Positions 1 through 5,397 of a DNA stretch of 5,584 nucleotides are shown here, piece after piece (positions within the stretch are counted from its first letter, which is position 1; every line of letters starts with the position of its first letter). The stretch spans positions 1 through 5,584 of the forward strand of contig JACQRE010000085.1 of assembly GCA_016206585.1 (NCBI GenBank), read 5' to 3'. A model generated the notes under the pieces. The model was not told the DNA's origin. It saw only the letters and a list, made by a program, of their open reading frames with translations, and ran no database searches. This stretch comes from Candidatus Omnitrophota bacterium (GTDB lineage: Bacteria > Omnitrophota > Gorgyraeia > Aquiviventales > Aquiviventaceae). A program made the translations under genes and the position numbers.

Positions 1-672
1 CATGAAGGACACCGGTCCGGAGGCGGTGCCGCCGCCCGCGAGCCGCTCGCGGGCGGAGCGGATCGTGGAGACATTGAGGCCTGACCCGGAGCCGTACTTG
101 AAGATCATGCCCTCGTTGCGGTACCACTCGAGGATCGACTCCATCGTGTCGTCGACGGAGAGGATGAAGCACGCCGAGCACTGCGGCTTCGGCTGCTCGA
201 TCCCAACGTTGAACCACACCGGAGAGTTGAACGCGCCGTACTGGTTGACAAGCAGGTGGGTCAGCTCCGCGCGGAACGTCTCGGCGTCATCGGACGTGGC
301 GAAGTAGCCGTCCGTGATCCCCCAGTCGGCGATCGTGTTGGCCACGCGGCCGATGAGCTGCTTGACGCTCTTCTCGCGCTGCGGGGTGTTCAGCGCGCCG
401 CGGAAGTACTTCGAGACGACGACATTGGTGGCCAGCTGCGACCAGAAGTTGGGCACCTCCACGTCCTTCTGCTCGAAGACCACCTCGCCCTTCTCGTTGC
501 CGATGGTGGCCGACCGCAGCTCCCACGTGATCTCCTCGAAGGGATGGATGGTGGGACGGGTCCAGCGGCGGGATATCGTGAGCCCCTTGGCGGGCGCTGC
601 GACGCGCTCCTGAAGGCCGGCTGTCGACGCGTTGCCCGAGGCCTGCTCCACCGCCTTCACCGCGTGAGCCAT
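1..672 (-). CDS. nrdJ: Vitamin B12-dependent (class II) ribonucleotide reductase, N-terminal part
   Basis: The protein reduces ribonucleotides to deoxyribonucleotides in the cytosol, using adenosylcobalamin as radical source, so it needs no separate radical-generating subunit and is indifferent to oxygen. The first 224 codons are present and the frame runs off the left edge; full-length family members are usually about 750-1200 residues. Family motifs seen: VVVSKYFRG (84-92), FNSPVWFNVG (148-157), PQCSACFI (163-170, with C165 a likely first cysteine of the redox pair), DDTMESILEW (174-183) and GSGSGLNVSTIRS (194-206), ending in a GGGTASGPVSFM stretch. The radical-site and C-terminal cysteines lie outside the window. 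The ATG at 672 is chosen because an AAGGAGG Shine-Dalgarno sits 8 nt upstream. The gene has its own promoter, so it is probably transcribed separately from the BatD-like gene before it. Family assignment is secure from these motifs; the name nrdJ follows from class II membership. Confidence 0.95.
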   Translation of the reverse strand, partial: MAHAVKAVEQASGNASTAGLQERVAAPAKGLTISRRWTRPTIHPFEEITWELRSATIGNEKGEVVFEQKDVEVPNFWSQLATNVVVSKYFRGALNTPQREKSVKQLIGRVANTIADWGITDGYFATSDDAETFRAELTHLLVNQYGAFNSPVWFNVGIEQPKPQCSACFILSVDDTMESILEWYRNEGMIFKYGSGSGLNVSTIRSARERLAGGGTASGPVSFM

Positions 673-680
673 ACGCTGAT

Positions 681-687
681 CCTCCTT
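681..687 (-). promoter_or_regulatory. Ribosome binding site of nrdJ
   Basis: AAGGAGG on the minus strand, 8 nt before the ATG at 672. It is a near-perfect Shine-Dalgarno and fixes the nrdJ start. Confidence 0.85.
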
Positions 688-711
688 AAGACCCAAGATA
701 TTGACACCATT

Positions 712-738
712 CCCCAAGCAATCCACAAGCCCTTGGGG
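712..738 (-). repeat. Inverted repeat in the nrdJ leader
   Basis: On the minus strand CCCCAAG (738-732) and CTTGGGG (718-712) are perfect 7-bp arms around a 13-nt loop, within the predicted 5' untranslated region of nrdJ. A second partial partner, CTTGGGT (697-691), lies just before the Shine-Dalgarno. No U-run follows, so it does not look like a terminator. It could be an RNA hairpin or a DNA operator; neither is established. Confidence 0.5.
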
Positions 739-751
739 TGATCCATTTGGG

Positions 752-779
752 AGTGTAGCACGGCATGAAGTGTTGTCAA
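752..779 (-). promoter_or_regulatory. Predicted sigma70-type promoter of nrdJ
   Basis: A perfect -35 hexamer TTGACA (779-774) and a -10-like TACACT (757-752) are separated by 16 bp, placing the transcription start near 745 and giving a leader of about 73 nt. The leader is too short for a full cobalamin riboswitch, and no B12-box was seen. The spacer is filled by an NrdR-box-like sequence. Confidence 0.65.
758..773 (-). promoter_or_regulatory. Candidate NrdR box 1 (promoter-proximal)
   Basis: ACACTTCATGCCGTGC matches about 10 of 16 positions of the NrdR consensus as I recall it (acaCwAtATaTwGtgt), with the ACAC and GTG ends kept. It occupies exactly the spacer between the -35 and -10 hexamers of the nrdJ promoter. 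NrdR is the known ATP/dATP-sensing repressor of ribonucleotide reductase genes and binds tandem boxes. Alone this match would be weak; the second site makes it more credible. Confidence 0.4.
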
Positions 780-787
780 GGCCAAAA

Positions 788-803
788 ACACCATCTGTTG
801 TGG
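788..803 (-). promoter_or_regulatory. Candidate NrdR box 2 (upstream)
   Basis: CCACAACAGATGGTGT matches about 12 of 16 positions of the recalled NrdR consensus. It lies 8 bp upstream of the -35 hexamer and its centre is 30 bp from that of box 1, close to the roughly three-helical-turn spacing usual for tandem NrdR boxes. This is inferred from pattern and gene context only. Confidence 0.45.
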
Positions 804-870
804 GAGGACGGCGTAATAAGTCCCAGCGCTTGGGGTTACGGGGGTATCTCGACGGGTCCACGACGACGGG

Positions 871-1332
871 TTAGAGCAGAAAACGCTCTCCTTGCGGACG
901 GGAACGCGTGGGGGGCAGCGCCGGCTTCTTGACGGTGATCTCGATGGCCTGCGTCTGAAACGCCTTCTTCTGCTGCGTGACGGTGAAGGGGCCAAGTTCG
1001 AACGTCCCGGCCTGCTGCGGGACGAGCACGTAGGTGAGGTGCATCGAGCGCTCCGTCGCACCCGCCCGGATCGAGAAGTTGGTGGACTGGCTCTGCGCTG
1101 CGACGACGAACCCCTCAGGCAGCTTCAGCTCGGAGAGGTTCGCGCCCTCGAGAGCGCCCGTGAGGATCAGCGTCAGCGTCACCGGCTCGCCGGCGTCCAC
1201 CGTCGTCTTGTCCACCTTCGCGGACAACGTGAGCTCCTGCGCGAAGGCCAGCGCGGCCACGCTGAACGCGGCGATCCACGCGAACCAGCGCAGCAACCTA
1301 TGCGCCATGGAACGCGAGATGATCCGAACCAT
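871..1332 (-). CDS. Short secreted BatD-family protein (N-terminal domain only)
   Basis: A 153-residue protein with a Sec signal peptide: basic start (R3, R7, R12, R15), hydrophobic core at about 16-31, and a likely cleavage site after AFA (29-31). Residues 33-137 match the first beta-sandwich domain of BatD: LTLSAKVDKTTVDAGEPVTL, then LKLPEGFVV, STNFSI, LTYVLVPQQAGTFELGPFTV and AIEITVKKPA. BatD was described in Bacteroides aerotolerance operons and is usually about 500-600 residues with further domains and membrane anchoring; none of these is present. The protein is therefore probably periplasmic or exported, role unknown. The other Bat genes and a MoxR ATPase are not adjacent. The ATG at 1332 is preferred because GGTGGA lies 5 nt upstream; the alternative ATG at 1308 has a poorer site. 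The gene starts 46 nt after htpX, with no promoter visible between them. Confidence 0.82.
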   Translation of the reverse strand: MVRIISRSMAHRLLRWFAWIAAFSVAALAFAQELTLSAKVDKTTVDAGEPVTLTLILTGALEGANLSELKLPEGFVVAAQSQSTNFSIRAGATERSMHLTYVLVPQQAGTFELGPFTVTQQKKAFQTQAIEITVKKPALPPTRSRPQGERFLL

Positions 1333-1378
1333 TCAGGTCCACCAGATGCCGATATCAGATACCGACCACCGGCCACGA

Positions 1379-2239
1379 TCACAACCTCATGCTGCGCAGG
1401 CGGCGGACGCGTTCCGCCACCGGGGGATGCGTGGAAAACAGCCCTGCGATGGCGCCGGCCGACAGCGGGTTCACAATGAACAGGTGCGCCGTCGCTGGAT
1501 TGGCGTTGGGCAGCGGATAGTCCCGCGTCGCCTGGTGCAGCTTCTCCAGCGCGCTCGCCAGCCCGTGCGGGTTGCCCGTCAGGTGCGCGCCGGTCGCATC
1601 CGCCCCGTACTCTCGAGTGCGGGAGATGGCGAGCTGAATGAGCATGGCCGCCAGGGGGGCCAGAATCGCAACGAGCAGCATCGCGACGAGCTGGAGGGCG
1701 GCACCACTGCGGTTCTCGCTGTCGCGGCTTCGCCCGCCGCCCATCCACAAGCTCCACTGCGCCATCCGGGCCAGCATCATGATCGCGCCCGCGATCGCCG
1801 CCGCGATGCACATGACGAGCGTGTCGCGGTTCTTCACGTGCGACAGCTCGTGCGCGAGGACCCCCTTGAGCTCCTCCTCGTTCATGATCTCCAGCAGCCC
1901 CGACGTCACGGCGACCGCCGCGTGCTTGGGGCTGCGTCCCGTCGCAAAGGCGTTGGGGGTCTTGGTGCCGATCCAGTAGAGCTTCGGCATGGGAAGACGA
2001 TCGCGCGAGGCGATCTCCCGCACCGCCCGGTACACGTGCGGCGCGTCGGCCTCATTCAGCGGCTTGGCCCGGTGCATGGCGAGCACGATCTTGTCGCTGA
2101 ACCAGTAGCTCACCAGGTTCATGAGCAGCGCGATGATGAACATCGCCATCGCGCCCTGATGGCCGCCCAGGAGCCCGCCGATGAAGATGAGCAGCGCCGT
2201 CAATGCGGAGAGCAAGAGAGCCGTCTTCAGGACGTTCAT
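1379..2239 (-). CDS. htpX: Membrane zinc protease HtpX (M48 family)
   Basis: An inner-membrane zinc metalloprotease that degrades misfolded or damaged membrane proteins, working in parallel with FtsH in species where this has been studied. At 286 residues it has the usual family length. The zinc site is complete: HELSH at 130-134 (H130 and H134 ligands, E131 catalytic) and the third ligand E210 in SRTREYGAD (206-214). Hydrophobic segments at about 5-25, 29-46, 141-158 and 183-206 give the standard four-helix topology, with the active site on the cytosolic side. The C-terminal STHPPVAERVRRL (269-281) is typical. The start ATG has AGGAGG 8 nt upstream. A sigma70-like promoter precedes it; no sigma32-type promoter or CIRCE element was seen, so heat induction is not evident from the sequence. 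It probably shares a transcript with the BatD-like gene downstream. Confidence 0.97.
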   Translation of the reverse strand: MNVLKTALLLSALTALLIFIGGLLGGHQGAMAMFIIALLMNLVSYWFSDKIVLAMHRAKPLNEADAPHVYRAVREIASRDRLPMPKLYWIGTKTPNAFATGRSPKHAAVAVTSGLLEIMNEEELKGVLAHELSHVKNRDTLVMCIAAAIAGAIMMLARMAQWSLWMGGGRSRDSENRSGAALQLVAMLLVAILAPLAAMLIQLAISRTREYGADATGAHLTGNPHGLASALEKLHQATRDYPLPNANPATAHLFIVNPLSAGAIAGLFSTHPPVAERVRRLRSMRL

Positions 2240-2247
2240 GTGAAGGA

Positions 2248-2253
2248 CCTCCT
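2248..2253 (-). promoter_or_regulatory. Ribosome binding site of htpX
   Basis: AGGAGG on the minus strand, 8 nt before the ATG at 2239, supports that start. Confidence 0.85.
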
Positions 2254-2292
2254 CGGGAAAGGTTGGACAATCGGTGAGAGGATGCGCTTCCT

Positions 2293-2322
2293 ATTATACG
2301 GGCTTTCCGGAGAGCCTGTCTA
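2293..2322 (-). promoter_or_regulatory. Predicted sigma70-type promoter of htpX
   Basis: A perfect -10 hexamer TATAAT (2298-2293) lies 18 bp downstream of TAGACA (2322-2317), which differs from TTGACA at one position. The first three bases of the -35 element are the TAG stop codon of the hydrolase gene. The transcription start would be near 2286, giving a leader of about 47 nt. An AT-rich perfect hexamer is unlikely by chance in this GC-rich background. Confidence 0.7.
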
Positions 2323-3072
2323 GAGAATCACGCGGGTGAAGTCGCGGGCGAGGGTCAGGCGGCCTTGGTACGCGCGTCGGACGCGGCCGCGGATGTCGTC
2401 GCCCTGGAAGACGGGGTAGAAGTGCGTGAGGATCAGGTGCCGGCACCGGGCCGCGGCGGCGAGGCGGCCGCATTCGCTCGGCGTCAGGTGGCCGGCGGCC
2501 TTGCGCTCGTCGGGCACCGAGCATTCGAGGATGAACGCATCCGCATGGCGTCCCAGCTCCACGACCTCCTCGCAGACGTCCGTGTCGCCGGAGTACGCGA
2601 GGCTCCTGCCCTGCCCGGTGAGCCGGTAGCCGACCGCGCCGGTGTCGTCGTGGCGCATCCGCCGCGTCTGCACGGCATAGCCGGGCAACCTCACGGTGGT
2701 CTGGCTCACTTCCTTGAGGATGAGCCGGAACCCGCGCGGGGCGATCCAGCCGTGGAACGCCGTGTTGAGCTGGCGGTAGAGCCGCGTCAATCCCGGCGGG
2801 CCATACACCATGAGCGGCTTGCGGCGGCCGACGTCCGGCAGCCGCAGCGCGAAGAGGATGGAGGCCAGATCGAGGCAGTGGTCGAGATGGTAGTGGGTGA
2901 GGAAGACGCGGTCGAGCTGATGCCAGGGCAGGCCGGCGGCCTGGAGCCGCTGGAGCGTGCCGGCTCCGGCATCCAGCAGGACGTGCTCGCGGCCGATGTG
3001 GACGTAGATCCCCGCCGGGCTGTGCGCGGTCGCCGGGATCGCGGTGCCGGCCCCAAGGATGACGAAGCGCAT
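2320..3072 (-). CDS. Metallo-beta-lactamase-fold hydrolase, RNase Z-like
   Basis: A 250-residue cytosolic metal-dependent hydrolase with one MBL domain. Numbered from the ATG at 3072, the two-metal site is complete: THYHLDH (59-65: H60, H62, D64, H65), H141, D163 in YSGDTD, H195 in GHLTPSE, and H217 in LTHFYP. The order and wording (LGAGTA at the start, YGPPG near 90, YSGDT, GHLTP, LTHF) place it in the RNase Z/ElaC-like branch, but it is shorter than typical RNase Z (about 300 residues) and the usual LTHFS-RY ending is LTHFYPVF. The substrate is unknown; it may cleave phosphodiesters or another ester. The start overlaps the upstream stop as TGATG, with a GTG one codon earlier as an alternative; no strong Shine-Dalgarno is present, so translation is probably coupled to the upstream gene. 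The htpX promoter begins at its stop codon. Confidence 0.9.
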   Translation of the reverse strand: MRFVILGAGTAIPATAHSPAGIYVHIGREHVLLDAGAGTLQRLQAAGLPWHQLDRVFLTHYHLDHCLDLASILFALRLPDVGRRKPLMVYGPPGLTRLYRQLNTAFHGWIAPRGFRLILKEVSQTTVRLPGYAVQTRRMRHDDTGAVGYRLTGQGRSLAYSGDTDVCEEVVELGRHADAFILECSVPDERKAAGHLTPSECGRLAAAARCRHLILTHFYPVFQGDDIRGRVRRAYQGRLTLARDFTRVIL

Positions 3073-5384
3073 CACCGGCCCGCGTCGTGCCGTGGAAGCG
3101 CCTGGAGGAGGTTCGTGAAGTCATCCGTCCAGACGCGGACGCCCGGCCGCCCCTCGAGGAGACGCCACCGAGGGTCATGGATCCAGGGCTCCAGCTCGTC
3201 GCCCCGCCGGGCGATGAGGAGCCAACGCGATGAGGCGCCCTCGGGCCCGCTGCGCGGCAGCCGGTGATGCTGGGCGAGGCACACCAACCCCATGGACGCG
3301 GCCAGGTCGCCGATCGGGCGCTCCAGGTCCAGAAACCGATTCGTGAGATGCAGGGCGAGGAGCCCGCCGTCGCCCAGCTTCCGGAGATAGAGCTGCATCG
3401 CTTCGCGGGTGAGCAGATGCATGGGGATGGAGTCGGAGCTGAAGGCATCCAAGACGAGGAGGTCGTACCAGCGATCCGGTGCGCCCGCGAGGGTCAGCCG
3501 CGCATCGCCCAGCACCACGCGGCCGCGCGTCAGGCAGCGGCCCAGGTACGTAAACCATCGAGGATCGGCGGCGATCCGCAGCACCGCCGGATCGATCTCG
3601 TAGAAGGTCCAGTCTTGCTCGGGGGCGCTGTAGGATGCCAGCGTCCCGGCGCCCAGACCCACGACGCCAACCCGCCGCAGTCGCGGGGCCTGCGACGCAA
3701 ACACCTGGCCGATGGGGCTGCCGGTGGAGAAGTACGCCAGCGGGTCGCACCGCCTGGCGGGCTCGAGGTGCTGGGCCCCGTGGATCGTCGTGCCATGCAT
3801 GAGCAGGTGGTGCGGCTCCAACCGGACGACGCGATGCACCCCGAAGAAGCTCCGCTCGACGTGGAGGACCCGGTTCCATTCCATCCGGGCGGTCGCACTC
3901 ACGGCCAGGAAGGCGCCGACCGCCAGGCCAAACCGCAGCGGCCGGCTGGTCCAGAGTCCGCAGAGCAGCGCCGGCAGCCCGGCCAACGCCGCGGTCCGCC
4001 CCGCCGGAGGCCAATCCTCGGTGAGCAGGGCGAGGCTGGCGGTGAAGACCCCCACGCCGACGGGAATCAGATAGTCAAAGACCTGATCGCGGCGCGTCTC
4101 CGGGGTGCGACCGAGGCGGGCACCCCGCCGCCAGGCGGGGTCGCCGACGGGAGTGCCGAAGGACGCAGTCCGAGGCCCCCCGAGGCGGGCGGGCCGCAGC
4201 AGGCACGCCAGCACGATCGCCAATGGATACTCCACAACGGTCTTGAACAGGAGCGGGGCCGCCAGGGCGTTGAACAGCCCGCCGAGCACGCCGCCCACGG
4301 AGAGGCAGACGTAGAATTCCGTCAGCCGGTGGGCCGGAGGACGGCGCCGGGCCAGCGCCCCATGGCAGACCATCGCGGCCACAAAGAACACCACCAGGTG
4401 CAGGGCGATGAGCAGTCCAAGCGGCTTTCGCGCGCTGGCGGCCATCAGGATGGCGAGCGGCAGGACGGTCAAAGGCAGCAGGCGGTGCATCACCGCAGGA
4501 GACACCGGCGGGCGGCGGGCGAAGACGAGGATGAAGGTGAGGAGGTACAGCGAGAGCGGCACCACCCACAAGAGCGGGACCGCGGCCAAGTCCGTTGAGA
4601 GGTAGGTGGTCACTCCCAGCAGGAGGCTGGAAGGCACCGCCGAGAGTGCTAGCCAATGGGCCCGTTCGCGCCACAGCGCCCGCGGACTGGATCCCGCCGG
4701 CTGGATCGGACCCGGCCAGGCGGCGGGCTGGGGCGCTGGTCCCGCGTTCCGCCAGAGGGTCAACGCGCAGCAGACCCCGAGGACCGCAAAGCCGGCGTAC
4801 GCGAGGCCCCAGACCCTGGTCTGCGCCGTGAGTGTTAGCGTCGGCTCGATGAGAGTCGGATAGGCCAACAGGCCCAGGAGGCTGCCCGCGTTGCTGGCGG
4901 CGTAGAGGAAGTAGGGGTCGGCGGCGTCGCGGTGACCGCTGCGCGAAAACCAGCGCTGCAGCAGCGGCGCGCTGGTCGAGACCACGAAGAACGGCAGCCC
5001 GACGACCGCGGCGAGGAGGGCGAGCAGCCAGGCTGTTGGGTTCGCGTGCGCCGGAGGGATCGCTGCCTCCGGCCGATGGATCGGCAGTGCCAGCAGAGGC
5101 AGTGCTAGGACCGCCGCATGCGCGAGTACCTGGCTCCGCGGAGCCAGGCGCGTCGACAGCAGATGCGCGTAGCCGTAGCCCAGCAGGAGGACCGCCTGAA
5201 AGAACACGAGACAGGTGTTCCAGACTGAGGGTGAGCCGCCCAACAGCGGCAGCAGCATCTTCGCGGCCATCGGCTGGACGGTAAACAAGAGCCAGGCGCT
5301 GAGGAACAGCGTGGCGGCGTACAGCGTCAAGAGGCCGCCGGGATCTCGTCCGGCCTGTCGGGGAAGCTGGCACCCCTGGCTCAT
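3072..5384 (-). CDS. Fused MFS-like membrane / spermidine synthase-like protein
   Basis: A 770-residue membrane protein. Residues about 17-500 hold some 14-15 hydrophobic helices, starting with LYAATLFLSAWLLFTVQPM and LLPLLGGSPSVWNT, the typical opening of the fused MFS/spermidine synthase family. Residues about 505-760 form a Rossmann domain: HGTTIHGAQ (530-538), VVGLGAGTLASY (574-585), YEID (595-598, nucleoside-binding acidic pair), GDARLTL (626-632) and DAFSSDSIPMHLLT (646-659). The glycine-rich loop and acidic residue fit binding of S-adenosylmethionine or its decarboxylated form. The usual polyamine-synthase signature is replaced by DAFSSDSIP, so real spermidine synthesis is uncertain. 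The ATG at 5384 is chosen because the family-like sequence begins soon after and the frame farther upstream overlaps the WYL gene; no good Shine-Dalgarno is visible, which suggests coupling to WYL translation 13 nt upstream. A loop at about 398-434 carries a repeat-flanked insertion. Confidence 0.88.
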   Translation of the reverse strand: MSQGCQLPRQAGRDPGGLLTLYAATLFLSAWLLFTVQPMAAKMLLPLLGGSPSVWNTCLVFFQAVLLLGYGYAHLLSTRLAPRSQVLAHAAVLALPLLALPIHRPEAAIPPAHANPTAWLLALLAAVVGLPFFVVSTSAPLLQRWFSRSGHRDAADPYFLYAASNAGSLLGLLAYPTLIEPTLTLTAQTRVWGLAYAGFAVLGVCCALTLWRNAGPAPQPAAWPGPIQPAGSSPRALWRERAHWLALSAVPSSLLLGVTTYLSTDLAAVPLLWVVPLSLYLLTFILVFARRPPVSPAVMHRLLPLTVLPLAILMAASARKPLGLLIALHLVVFFVAAMVCHGALARRRPPAHRLTEFYVCLSVGGVLGGLFNALAAPLLFKTVVEYPLAIVLACLLRPARLGGPRTASFGTPVGDPAWRRGARLGRTPETRRDQVFDYLIPVGVGVFTASLALLTEDWPPAGRTAALAGLPALLCGLWTSRPLRFGLAVGAFLAVSATARMEWNRVLHVERSFFGVHRVVRLEPHHLLMHGTTIHGAQHLEPARRCDPLAYFSTGSPIGQVFASQAPRLRRVGVVGLGAGTLASYSAPEQDWTFYEIDPAVLRIAADPRWFTYLGRCLTRGRVVLGDARLTLAGAPDRWYDLLVLDAFSSDSIPMHLLTREAMQLYLRKLGDGGLLALHLTNRFLDLERPIGDLAASMGLVCLAQHHRLPRSGPEGASSRWLLIARRGDELEPWIHDPRWRLLEGRPGVRVWTDDFTNLLQALPRHDAGR
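4101..4141. repeat. Overlapping inverted repeats inside a coding region
   Basis: Two mutually exclusive hairpins share one arm. CGGGGTGC (4101-4108) pairs with GCACCCCG (4120-4127) across 11 nt, and ACCCCGCC (4122-4129) pairs with GGCGGGGT (4134-4141) across a 4-nt GCCA loop. All arms are perfect 8-mers. They lie in the segment encoding a hydrophilic loop of the membrane protein. Confidence 0.6.
4111..4190. repeat. 11-bp direct repeats flanking a 69-bp in-frame segment
   Basis: CCGAGGCGGGC occurs at 4111-4121 and again at 4180-4190, exactly 69 bp (23 codons) apart. In the protein this gives ARLG at 399-402 and again at 422-425. The pattern resembles an in-frame insertion or duplication bounded by a target repeat, combined with the palindromes at its left end. 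It could also be chance in GC-rich DNA. Confidence 0.5.
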
Positions 5385-5397
5385 CACGGGGTGGCGG

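Noticed and set aside
673..745. A possible cobalamin riboswitch before nrdJ
   Set aside because: The predicted leader is only about 73 nt, no B12-box or multi-helix core was seen, and such elements usually need well over 150 nt.
872..888. AGAGC/GCTCT inverted repeat at the end of the BatD-like gene as a terminator
   Set aside because: The stem is only 5 bp, lies within the coding end, and is not followed by a U-run.
1348..1366. A weak hairpin (two G-U pairs) between htpX and the BatD-like gene
   Set aside because: Seven pairs with two wobbles and no U-run; not distinguishable from chance and not a terminator.
4161..4171. GGAC-GCA-GTCC small hairpin in the insertion segment
   Set aside because: A 4-bp stem with a 3-nt loop is too short to be meaningful on its own.
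3264..4598. A 444-codon open frame on the plus strand, and others such as 1034-2323 and 2365-3267
   Set aside because: They are antisense to clearly recognised genes, rich in Arg/Gly/Gln/His, and match no family; long antisense frames are expected at this GC content.
4075..5373. A 432-codon minus-strand frame and a similar one at 2294-3448
   Set aside because: Both are out-of-frame readings of the membrane fusion and hydrolase genes, Pro/Arg/Ala-rich and without domain motifs.
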